Source of the DNA: Capniomyces stellatus
Lineage: Eukaryota; Kickxellomycota; Harpellomycetes; Harpellales; Legeriomycetaceae
Assembly: GCA_001661515.1 (NCBI GenBank)
Contig: LUVW01000002.1
Coordinates: 255,850 to 319,849, forward strand
Reading direction: 5' to 3'
Length of the DNA: 64,000 nt
Shown here: piece by piece, positions 32,928-42,816 of the stretch
Layout of the letters: every line of letters begins with the position of its first letter
How positions within the stretch are numbered: the first letter of the stretch is position 1
Program-made: the position numbers and the translations under genes
The notes under the pieces: generated by a model
The model's input: only the letters and a program-made list of their open reading frames with translations
What the model was told of the DNA's origin: nothing
Databases searched by the model: none

Positions 32928-34746
32928 ATGGGCCAAAGAAACTATTTGGTATTATTGACATTACAACCTGTTTTCTGCTATTTAAAATATACGTTACATC
33001 GACACCGTTTAATGAATTTGCTATTGTTGGGAGTTATAGTAAAGGTCAGCTCACAAGAAGTTGGTGTAGGTTCTGGCGTACCTAAAGAATTTTGGGGAAA
33101 ATTGAATTCATTGGCTCTAAAAAGTAATTCGTTAGGCCAGCCTCTGGTTCCTGGGGTGTTGCCAGTAGACCCTGACACCCCAGATGATGCAAAGTCGTGG
33201 ATGACTTCTAAAAACGAAACATGGAAAATAGTATTCAGCGATGAGTTTAACCAGGATGGAAGATCCTTTGAACCTGGAAAAGATAGATTTTGGTAACGGT
33301 TTCTAAATCTCCGCTTCTGCTATAGGAGCAAATAATCAAATATATATAGTAACAAATAAATATGGCGTGTGACAGCAGATCTCTCTGTTTAATCAGCTAA
33401 CTGGGAAAACAAAATTATGGGGTTTAGGGAGGCACAGGATCTTCACTACTGGCAGACTGATGACTACGAGTACTACTCTCCAAAGCAGGCAGTAACCCAG
33501 GGTGGGAGTCTAAGGCTAACGATTGATAAAATAAAAACAAATGAGGGTCAGGATTATACTTCGGGGATGGTAAACTCGTGGAATAAGCTCTGTTTTCAGG
33601 GAGGATATATCGAAACACGGGTTTCCCTCCCTGGAGATGGGAAAACCTCGGGTTTTTGGCCTGCAATTTGGACACTGGGTAATTTAGGAAGGGTTGGGTT
33701 TGGAGCTACCACCGATGGAGTGTAAGTTGTTGGCTCAGTATATTTTAAACGAACGTATTTGATTTTGATTGACCACTGGATGTTTATCAGTAATGCGTAT
33801 ATGCCATGGATATATTTAATCGGAATTGCATTGCTATAGTTGGCCATACACGTATAACTCCTGTGATCTGGGGGTGTGTCCTAATCAAGCAAATCGCCAG
33901 CTATCTGGGCTTCCGGGCCAAAGACTGAATGCATGTAGATGCGAAGGCAATCACCCAAGCCCGGGAGTCGGTAGAGGCGCTCCTGAGATAGACATACTTG
34001 AAGGTAGTGTGGATGTCAATGGACTTCCAAACGTATCGATGAGCTATCAGCTAGCGCCTTTTGACCACAGCTACCTAATCAACGACGGTGGAAAAAAAAT
34101 CTACAATTATGGAAACAGCGCGCCAGGCTTGACCAAAACAAATCTATATCTTGGAGGCGCTAACCAGCAGTGTGCGTCGGCAATCCACTATGTCGACAAA
34201 GATGTCAGTGGAGGAAGAAAGTTCCAAACGTTTGGGTTTGAATATGTTCCGGGTCCAAATGGATACATAAAATGGTACTCCAATGGCGAGCCTGTTTGGA
34301 TATTGGATTCTACGGCTATAGGTCCGAATGAGTATTCTAGAATATCCCAAAGGATTATCTCAGAGGAACCAATGGTAATACTCAAGTATATAATTGATAT
34401 AATCCGCTCCCACACATTGATATCAACTTTCGATACTGACCAATACTTGTACTTTGCTTCTGATTACTTATTTATGATTGCTTAGTATATAATAATGAAT
34501 CTTGGGATGTCATCCAGCTTTTCCACAGTTGAGTTTGATAAGCTTGTGTTCCCCGCTACATTCTACGTGGACTATGTTAGGCTTTATCAACATCCCGACC
34601 GGATCAGGCTTTCTTGTGATCCTCCAGACCGACCAACTGCACGATATATTCTGAACCACCCTAAGGCGTATTACAACAAAGAGAATCGATTGTGGTCAGA
34701 AACAGGCTACTCAAAACCCCACTATAACTCTGAAAGCAATTGCTAA
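32928..34746 (+). CDS. Kre6/Skn1-type glucan synthesis protein, paralogue B (4 exons)
   Basis: Spliced model: 32928-33292, 33428-33721, 33840-34374, 34486-34746, intron phases 2, 2, 0, 484 residues. Exons 2 and 3 have exactly the lengths of those in paralogue A (294 and 535 nt), which shows a tandem duplication after the introns were in place. The SKN1 domain is complete: SDEFNQDGRSFEPGKDRFW, WNKLCFQGGYIETR, WPYTYNSCDLG, GAPEIDILEG (E269, D271, E274), EEPMYIIMNLGMS. Unlike A, it lacks the long cytosolic tail and begins with a short basic/hydrophobic N-terminus; a second ATG at 33012 starts MNLLLLGVIVKVSS, which looks like a signal peptide. B may therefore be lumenal or secreted instead of membrane-bound, depending on the start used. 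Confidence 0.9.
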
Positions 34747-35060
34747 GCTTGACAGATGGGTAGATAAATAAATAAAAGCTATGGAAATTTAATAAATTGA
34801 TGAATTTTCAATAAACAAAACGCACATTAAATACAACCCGCCTGAAAGTATCGACTTGATTAAACTCGCAATTCATTCTATTTTTAATGGTAACTTTTAC
34901 AAAGGTTTGAAAAGAGGTCTTTGGTCTATAACTCTGCGCTTTGGTTAAATGCACAGAACGTTCATTTGGCTAGATAGTAGAGTGTTTGACGCAAACTTAC
35001 AAAACCAAAAACACTGATCCCTGATCGAAATAAGTATTTTTCGTTTTCAAAATTTCCATC
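34747..35060. other. Spacer before tRNA-Pro
   Basis: About 310 bp, AT-rich, with no open frame of interest. It holds the 3' end of paralogue B and the upstream flank of the tRNA gene. Confidence 0.6.
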
Positions 35061-35132
35061 GGTTCTGTGGTCTAGCGGCATGATTCTCCCTTAGGGTGGG
35101 AGAGGTCCCGGGTTCAATTCCCGGCAGAGCCC
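35061..35132 (+). tRNA. tRNA-Pro (anticodon AGG)
   Basis: A 72-nt cloverleaf with no intron. The acceptor strand GGTTCTG pairs with CAGAGCC, the anticodon stem CTCCC/GGGAG closes loop TTAGGGT with anticodon AGG, and the T arm is CCGGG TTCAATT CCCGG. The A box (TGGTCTAGCGGC) and B box (GGTTCAATTCC) pol III promoters are visible. The sequence closely follows the usual eukaryotic tRNA-Pro(AGG). Confidence 0.96.
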
Positions 35133-36237
35133 AGGTTTACTTTTTTGATTTGCTTTTTCCAAAACTCGATGATTTTTTATTTGTTTTGCCTAATTCTAGA
35201 AAAATAGCCCCCAGTCAATTTATTGCTTTGAATTGAAACCAAACTGTGTTTGTGAGCATAAATGCAGCTGGTCGATTAACAACATGTATAAGAAACAGGA
35301 AACCATGCTATTACCACACCTTGCAGTTCAGTAAAAATAAAGACACTAACGAAACTTGGCCTTAAAATAGTAACCTGTGTTTATTAAATTGTGAAACACA
35401 TTGGAAAAAAATAAGTTACCCAAATTGACTAAATCTACTGGCTCAATTTATTACTATTAAAACTGCGCAGTTAGTTCAAAAAAAAAAGTTGGAATAGCTT
35501 GATAAAAAAACAAAATAAAAAAGAATTGATTTTGTGTAATTTCGCCGAGATTGAAAGGAAAAAATTTAAAGAAAAATGTGCGGAAAAAAAAACCCTTTGA
35601 TCAATCTGAATGAAACAAATAATAGCATTAAAATATCGGCATTATATTTGTTTCATTTAAACTCGAGTGAAATAGACTGTTTGTTCGTATGTCTTATTCT
35701 AAAGCGTGAAAAGTAAAAGGATAAAGATTGAAATAAAAGTACTAGACTAAAATGGCAAGCTGTTAAAGTTTTAGAAGAAAAGTATAGTGTGGGATTTCTT
35801 GATTCAATATAGAAGCAAAAGCTACTCCAGTAAACAACAAGAGATAAATTTACTCAATAAAATACGGTTTATTGAAGAGGCGCATTGTATAAAGCAAAAC
35901 ATCAACCCGAGGTATGGATTTAAAAATATATTATTCACTGTAATGTGTGTTGTTTTAAACATTGACACTGGGATTGTAGCAATTATGTTGTCTGAATTCA
36001 ACAAGTGCTCATTCAAATTGTTTAAAAGCTGTCTCGGGATGCCTGTACAGTCTTAAAAGCTATGGACCTTGATATTGAAAGGGAAAGCAGCACGCCACGC
36101 AATCTAAATCAAAACAACGATACCTTTCTTTGTAGTTACAACTAGGGTTTAATTTCAAGCAGTATAAACTTTGCACGATAAACAGCAAGTAGCAAGCACG
36201 AAAGGGAGGTTTAAAACCAAGTTATTAAATACAAGAC
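35133..36237. other. Spacer between tRNA-Pro and ARG2
   Basis: 1.1 kb, AT-rich. A frame at 35787-36056 starts at GTG and has no family match. A 27-codon uORF with its own ATG lies at 36062-36145, within 100 bp of the ARG2 start; whether it is in the ARG2 transcript is unknown. Confidence 0.45.
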
Positions 36238-38830
36238 ATGCTAGGACGGAGCTTCAAACACAAAGTGAAGCAAAAACAGCAGCTTTTTCTAAAGAAAACA
36301 AGCGGCTGTCGTATAAATCTGGGGAATAGACTATACTCTAACAATGACAACACAAAGCTGACATCAAAGATACCTGTTAGCATTTCGGATAAAATTAATT
36401 CCGAGATAGGAAAGGCAAACAAAACAGGCAATGGCCAAAGGGTATGTGCTTTTTTGTAACTTAACCAAGCTCGACAAATCTTGTTATTTAACCAAGTCAA
36501 GCAGCTTTTTTTTATTGGGTGGTGGGTTGGAGAATTAAAGTTAAAGACCAAGAAACTCAGTTGCTTGGATGAATAAATAGAAGCTGATTATGGAGCTAAT
36601 AGCATCGAATCTTGGAAAAAAGGAGGCCAAGTCATTGCTTACACATATACAGACGAACGCCCTGGTCCACAATACCAGCTTACCAGGTACAGATCTGGCA
36701 GTGGTAAATAGCCATGTTAATGAGGTAAGCGGCAGTATCAGCAGCTTCAAAAAGACTGACAAGAAAGGCATTGCTGAGGGCAATAAAAGTGCAGGCGACC
36801 AAAGCAAGATTAGTTCAGATATGGAGGAAATGTCGATACTTTTATCCGAGTTTGGGAGTGAAAAGAAGGCTGTGAAAATTGAAGAAATGTATAAGAGCAG
36901 CCCAGTAATTATATATGCGGATTTGCCTGATATTTCAGATAGCATTGCAAAGTTTGGGAAGATAGTTGGGTATATCCAAAGAATGGGCGTTTCAGCAATA
37001 GTTGTTGTTTCGGCGAACCCAGAAGACAAAAAGCCTTCTGCTCCACAAAACAGCTCTACTTTAAGAACAGATCTTACAAGTATTGGCACAAAGTTTTCAG
37101 AAACTTCTGACGGTGAACCCAGTACTGTTTTAAGCGCAGATCTGTCTTCTATAGACAGCGTGTATAGACTAACTGATGCGATTGAAGGCGCTGGCGGAAA
37201 AGCGCATCCGGTAACCCAGGGCGTTTTTTGGTTGAAGTCGAGTGCAGACGACATTGGCCAAGCAAGCAATAACAACAAAATTGACACTATTTTGTCAAAG
37301 GTAGATATTGTTGACAAGTACTTGAAACAGAACTCTGTGCCTGTTATTTTGACTGCTGGGTTTAACACCGAGCTGCAATATATTTCTTTGGATGGAGGGG
37401 CAGCTTTTATATCGCTAATCAAAGCGCTCCAAGGCCAATCTACGTTAAACGTAAAGTCAGCTACTACCACGACTACTGCTACGCCAACAAGCACCACCAC
37501 CAAGGCTGAGGCTCAAGTAGAACGCAAAATAAAAGGTGATGAGCAAAACAATGGGTGTACCCGAGCCTCTAAAGCCAGTGGCTCCACCAACGTTAGACAA
37601 ATCAGTGGCAATCTAGACTCTGCATATGAATTAAGCAGAGTTTTGTTCCTTCGGAAAAAGCACTCCTTGACTTATCCCGAGCCGCAGCAGAGTTTTTCAA
37701 ATACCTTTGATCAAGCCTTGCCTCTAAATACCCAAGAGTCGGGCGTTTCGCTGAACCTGCCTATCAGCTTTGTCAACCTTAATGATGAGTTTGCCCACTT
37801 ATCTCAAATGTATAGCTCTGGCATATCGTGTCTTGCCAATAAAGGGCCAAGCATCACTCTTGATGCTGTTTCAGACGAATTGTCCCTGAATAAAATCATA
37901 CTAGCCGAGTTAACAGGCGACCTCCACACTCTGAATCTTGCAAACACGTGTCTAGGTTTGCTACACCCAACAGCCGCCTGTGTTGTGACCTCGGTTCTTT
38001 GTGATCCTTCTGTTGCCATCAAGGGGTTACTGTCGGAAAAACCAGGACAGATATACCTCCAACCCCCGGCATTCCACGTTAGTAATTCCACACCTGCAGA
38101 TGCAAAAGACAGAGAAAGTCACTCTAGACCAGACAATAGTATTTTCGGTGTGTCTGGGAATAAGGCTGCACATTCGTCTGATACAAACATGAGCTCAAAC
38201 ACATGTACCCCGCCGGAGTTACTGCCACCCGCCGTCAACTACACGCTACTGCGCAGTGGATTCTCTGTAAACGTCTACAACAAGCTAGAGCTGATTGACC
38301 TGGATAAACTGTGGGCACTGCTTGAAAACTCTTTTGGCAGAAAGCTTATGAAAGAGACTTATTTTGACCGCTTAAAATCCCTTGAAACCAATACCGGCCT
38401 ATCCATGATTATTGTTGGTGACTATCTCGGTGCTGCAGTATTGACATTGGAGCAGCTTGATGATCTGGATTTGTCTACAGGCTCTAGCCCTTCCAACAGC
38501 AACAACACTCCAAGGTTATACCCTTACTTGGACAAATTTGCCGTAGCTCCAAGTGCCCAAGGCACCGGAATCGCTGATATTTTGTGGAATAAAATGGTTC
38601 AGACATACCCCATTTGTTTTTGGAGATCGAGGAGCAACAACCCTGTCAATAATTGGTACTTTGGTCGCTCTCATGGCCATTGGAATCTTCCCCCTACCAA
38701 AAACAACGCCAACTACAATTGGGTCTGCTTTTGGTATAACCACACCTCGGCCTTTGATAGCCACTTTGGTATACATACTATAAATGCCTTTACCAAGATT
38801 TCAGCAAGAGTTCCTGCATCCTTCAAGTAA
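36238..38830 (+). CDS. ARG2: Mitochondrial N-acetylglutamate synthase, Arg2 type (2 exons)
   Basis: Spliced model: 36238-36441 and 36581-38830 (phase 0), 817 residues. The enzyme acetylates glutamate with acetyl-CoA, the first step of arginine biosynthesis in the mitochondrial matrix. The N-terminus (MLGRSFKHKVKQKQQLFLKK) is a good presequence. A divergent amino-acid-kinase-like domain spans roughly residues 70-640 with SPVIIYADLPD, PVILTAGFNTEL and VVTSVLCDPSVAIKGLLSEKPG. The C-terminal NAT domain is clear: YLDKFAVAPSAQGTGIADILWNKM, FWRSRSNNPVNNWYFGRSHG, NYNWVCFWY. Ser/Thr-rich low-complexity inserts (TTTTATPTSTTT) lengthen it compared with yeast Arg2 (574). The last roughly 30 residues after the NAT core are unusual. 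Confidence 0.9.
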
Positions 38831-39116
38831 TTTTATTTTTTTTATTTGGGATCTGATTTCAATTTCAATTTCAATTTTCATTTCTAATTATAATTCTATC
38901 TCTATCTCTATCTCTATCTCTATCCATGATGCTGTTTTGGATGAAGTAGTCTGTTTTCAGTGTTTTAAAATTACAATTGCCTGAACCAGTTCAGTGTTAT
39001 ACATTATTTATGCCAGCGCCAAACTTTTTGAGTTGAACAACAATCAATTAATTTTATTTTTAAAAAAAAATGCTAGTAAATTTCAATAAAAGCGTTGGTG
39101 GCATACACAACTACAC
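38831..39116. repeat. Convergent spacer with hexanucleotide microsatellites
   Basis: The 3' spacer between ARG2 and the trypsin-like gene. Two simple repeats are present: TTTCAA units at about 38857-38879 and TATCTC units at about 38896-38925 (five copies). No gene seen. Confidence 0.85.
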
Positions 39117-40064
39117 TCAAGCGTCGCTTGGATTAGCTGGTGATGTTCTATCAACTGGGCATTTATCAGGATTTCCTTGTTCGTCGACAGTAGCTATCTT
39201 TTCACTAGTATTTCCAGCAACGCTTCTGATCCAATCAATGTAGCTGTATACGCGCGAGTAATAGCTATACGTGAATGCCGCCGCGCAGTCTTCGATCTGC
39301 TTTCCGCTTATATTCTTATTATTGAAATAACTTAGTATCCCAACCAGAACATTGTTTGGCCCTCCAGGAATATATAGCGGTGATCCAGCGTCACCGTCGC
39401 AAGGGGATGCACCACCACCGCCAGTTGTAGTAGCACAAATAGTATAATTGTTATTGTTACCGATATAGTTCTTGTTGTAAAACTTGCATATATCTCCAGA
39501 GGAAATCTCTGCTTTTCCTTTATTCAGATGCTTAGAGTAACCCGATGTGTGTACCAAACTTCTGCCCCATCCAGCCACCTCAACATTTATACTATCGGGC
39601 ACTCTGTAGCTATAAATTTTAGCCGGCTTAACGGTATCTCCTTCAAGCGCCACTCGCCTTGTAAATCTCAACAAAGCTATGTCGTGCACAACCTGTTCAT
39701 TCTTTAGGCGCTTAAAGTCAGGATGGACGATTTGTTCCTCGACAACATTCCTCTTAATCGACGATAGCTTTATTTCTGCAGCATTAAAAACTACAAATGT
39801 AGCCTTTTCTGTAAACATTTTGCCGTCATCATCGGTCAAACAGCTGGCTGCTGTTAAAAACACCTTTTTTGTGATAAGTGATCCGGAACAGGTCCTATAC
39901 TTTCCATTTGGAAGTTTGACATAAACTCGGCCAATCGCTGAAAAGTCGCTGACCTCGCTAGGCATCCCACCCATTATGCGCTTGCCCAACTCATTGCTTA
40001 TGGCTTTTGATTCACTGAGAAGTATTGTTGGCAGGACTAAAACAAGAAAGTTTAAAAACATCAT
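39117..40064 (-). CDS. Secreted trypsin-fold protein lacking catalytic His and Ser (pseudoprotease)
   Basis: Single exon, 315 residues, starting with two ATGs. A signal peptide (MMFLNFLVLVLPTILLSES) is followed by a short propeptide and the activation-type junction KRIMGG (chymotrypsin R/K-IVGG). The S1A fold is recognisable: CSGSLITKKVFLTAASCL, HDIALLRF, VEVAGWGRS, SPCDGDAGSPLYI, VLVGILSYF and a C-terminal YSYIDWIRSV helix. The catalytic His is Ser (AASC, S74) and the catalytic Ser is Ala (GDAGSP, A226); Asp is kept (D128), as is the Asp before the missing Ser. The oxyanion-loop Gly is also Ser. It therefore cannot be a normal serine protease; a binding, decoy or adhesin-like role is possible. 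The reading frame is intact, so it is a pseudoenzyme and not a broken gene. The C-terminal tail is Pro/Ser-rich. Confidence 0.85.
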   Translation of the reverse strand: MMFLNFLVLVLPTILLSESKAISNELGKRIMGGMPSEVSDFSAIGRVYVKLPNGKYRTCSGSLITKKVFLTAASCLTDDDGKMFTEKATFVVFNAAEIKLSSIKRNVVEEQIVHPDFKRLKNEQVVHDIALLRFTRRVALEGDTVKPAKIYSYRVPDSINVEVAGWGRSLVHTSGYSKHLNKGKAEISSGDICKFYNKNYIGNNNNYTICATTTGGGGASPCDGDAGSPLYIPGGPNNVLVGILSYFNNKNISGKQIEDCAAAFTYSYYSRVYSYIDWIRSVAGNTSEKIATVDEQGNPDKCPVDRTSPANPSDA

Positions 40065-40981
40065 CTTTACTTGGTCGAGTTTCTTTAGTTTTTTGATAAC
40101 TTGAAAATGGTGTAGTTCTAGCTTTAAAGATATTGTTCAATATCAGACCTATAGTACGGATGGAGCAGGTCCACTACTTAAATAGATAATATAATATCTT
40201 GATGTACAAAATTTAGGATACCATGGCTGCTTGGAAAAAAACTTCAGTTAAATAAAGAATAACAAGTACCCATGGGAAAATTACAAGTCGAGTAATACAT
40301 ATATATAAATTGTCTGCTTATTCGACAACTACATCTTTTTTTTTTGTAGTATGTCAATAAAAACGGATGACAAGTGAGTAGTGGCAGATATATCAAATAG
40401 GTGTCATTACATAAAATGAGAACCAACTATTACATTATTATGATCCTACACTGTGTTGGTTTAATATTGTGTTGCTGTCCAAATCTGAAAATTTATTGGT
40501 AATAGGGAAATATATTCATCTTTTTTTTTTATTATCTCGTTCTCTGGATTATCGCAGTACAGTGTATTTTCGGTTACTCTTGACTAACACATGTAATGGA
40601 CGAACCACTTCGCTAGGATTATAATGTTTGATGTTCTCAACAGCAAAATATGTATCAAGTAGTTTGCGCTCTGAAGTCTCTGCTATTTTCACTAAAGACA
40701 ACGCACAACGATTTAATGTCATTTTTATGAAATGATGTCATTTTCCTTCGAGTGTGTCTAGAGATTATATAACCATGTTTGAAAACATGAATTAATTTTT
40801 AGTAATAAACAACTAATACAATAACACGGATATAGTAAATACTTTAATATATATATATAATGTATAAGAGACCCAGATTGGTTACTATAGCAATACTTAA
40901 ACATAATGGGTTAGTCAAAATCCAAAGTAATCAAAATCCAAAGTAATCAAAGTAAACAAGTGTTTGACGTAACTTTCATCC
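40065..40981. other. Spacer between the trypsin-like gene and tRNA-His
   Basis: About 920 bp with no supported gene. It includes a (TA)n run near 40848-40858 and a 16-17-bp direct repeat (TCAAAATCCAAAGTAA, twice) at about 40915-40947, just upstream of the tRNA. Confidence 0.5.
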
Positions 40982-41052
40982 GCCGTTGTAGTATAGTGGC
41001 AGTACATCACGTTGTGGCCGTGATGACCCTGGTTCGATTCCAGGCAACGGCA
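40982..41052 (+). tRNA. tRNA-His (anticodon GTG)
   Basis: A 71-nt intronless cloverleaf. The acceptor GCCGTTG pairs with CAACGGC; the anticodon stem ATCAC/GTGAT closes a loop with GTG; the T arm is CCTGG TTCGATT CCAGG. The A box (TAGTATAGTGGC) and B box (GGTTCGATTCC) are present, and a T-run terminator follows. The extra 5' G of mature tRNA-His would be added after transcription. Confidence 0.95.
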
Positions 41053-41511
41053 ATTACTTTTTTTTTAATCTTTTTTAGTGCTTAATACTCTAAAGCATAC
41101 TCTGGCTTTCTGCTGTTTTTATATCTTATTTTCCTTTGTTTGCTTTTGCGCTTTAACTTTGTTTTTTTTTTGTACATTGATTTTTAAGAAAAATATTTTG
41201 AATTGAATTGAATTATGATTGTTTTTAAAGTTGCTATTTCAATTGTTGCTGATATTTGGCATGGTTTGCTTGGATGGCTATAAATACAAATTCAATGGTA
41301 CGTTGTTCAGCTGATTTTATAGAATAAAAAAATGAACCAGAAGGTGGTAAACGTACTAAATACGTTGAAATAGAAAAAAACAGGCTGCATATTAGCTGGC
41401 TGGTGTTGGATACCAAAGACTAAAGACTTTGCTCATATTTGACTGTATAATAGATAGTGCCCTGTGTGCTTGATCACACCAACTTGACTGCCGGTAATTG
41501 TTGGTTAAAAG
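41053..41511. other. Spacer between tRNA-His and SAR1
   Basis: About 460 bp, AT-rich. It starts with the tRNA T-run terminator and should contain the SAR1 3' UTR. No gene seen. Confidence 0.6.
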
Positions 41512-42816
41512 CTACACATATCTTGAAATCCAACGAAATCCTAAAAAAGTATATCAGTACATCAGTACATCAAGCGAATCGGTATATTGTACAAATATAA
41601 CAAACAAAAACTGATATAGCCACTGATGAACCAATTAACAATAGCACAACACCAACATGCTTGCTAGTCTAATACCCTGCCGCCATTAGCTGTTGTGTTA
41701 GTTTACCTTCGCCGTATCCTTGTCTCATAACAATACTACACATAAACACCTCTATTGGCCTGATATCGTTAAGCTGGACTTTGCTCTATAGTTTTATTTA
41801 TTGGTTTGCATATTTTGAATATCTGCTTTATATTAATCTGGCTACCATTGACGCCTTGAATCTATGTGACAGGTCCAAAACCCTTCGCATCCTTTCTTTT
41901 ACCTTCCCCGTAGTCTCAAATAAGGCCAAGTGGTGGCGCAGTTCCTCCTCTGATACTGCGCCTTGAGCATCGATTTTGTTTCCAAAAATCAAAAACGGCA
42001 CGTCCTGCAGCTCCTTGATTGATAATAGAGACTAATTCACGATTTGCAAAATATACCAACAGTGTTAATTATGTGTTTGGCCGTTTCTTTTTTTTGTTTT
42101 GTTTTATCCCCTCAATTCTACGATGCAGTCTGGGCTTTTAAGGAATTAAAAATGAATTATTATTGGAATTAAACCCGTACATCTAGTTCTGTTTTAGACT
42201 CTTCAAACCTAGACCTGTCTGTGCTATCAACAAGATACACAACCCCTGAAACCTCAGGGAAATAGTCCCTCCATAATCTACGTGCCTGTTGATGCCCTCC
42301 CAGATCAAATGTTGTAAACTGAATGTTCCCGATTTTCAACACCTCAGAAGCTGTAATTTGCATTGAAAATATTGATTAGTTTTTTTTTATTGAATTTTCT
42401 TTTGATTGATTTTAGCACAAACATCAGCCATAATAAAGTATTTGTGTTTTGTGTCAAAAACACCCTATGATGATACTCTTCAAGCTATTCGCTGTTTTAC
42501 GAGGCTCATCTAGTTTATTGCTGGATACATGTTTAAAGTTGCTTACTTGGGTGGAGCGTTGGTTCTAGCGACGCAAGTCTATCGTTTTTTAACATGTGCA
42601 GAAGTGTGGTTTTCCCTGCGTTGTCTAGTCCAAGGAAAAGAATCTTGGCTTTTTTATTTCCAAAACCTATTGTCATCGGTATTAAAGCATGGCGTTTTAG
42701 AATCACTTTGCAATTACTATTAATTATTCGGTCCTGTACTGAAATGACCATAAACAGTTGCTAATTTGGTTACCTAGACCGGCTAAAAAGCTCCAAAACC
42801 AATCCACAAAAAACAT
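41512..42816 (-). CDS. SAR1: COPII small GTPase SAR1 (6 exons)
   Basis: Spliced model: 42816-42774, 42666-42547, 42350-42181, 42031-41903, 41785-41707, 41540-41512, giving 189 residues, the expected SAR1 length. The N-terminus [18 protein letters not shown] is the membrane-inserting amphipathic helix. GTPase motifs are [19 protein letters not shown] (G1), HPTSEVL (G2), [12 protein letters not shown] (G3; typical Sar1 Gln-His variant), FGNKIDA (G4) and [19 protein letters not shown] (G5 region). Sar1 recruits Sec23/24 to ER exit sites and drives COPII vesicle budding. The last coding exon is a 29-nt microexon encoding FRWISRYV and the stop, and exon 1 is only 43 nt. Skipping the last splice would end the protein differently, 12 residues after GYGEG. 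Confidence 0.93.

Noticed and set aside
36541..37503. 320-codon open frame on the minus strand
   Set aside because: Lies antisense to the ARG2 coding exon, is rich in Leu/Ser/Val with no family match; a shadow of codon bias on the other strand.
39117..40064. Calling the trypsin-like gene a pseudogene
   Set aside because: There is no frameshift or stop, the signal peptide and fold-defining motifs are intact, and only catalytic residues changed; pseudoenzyme fits better than pseudogene.
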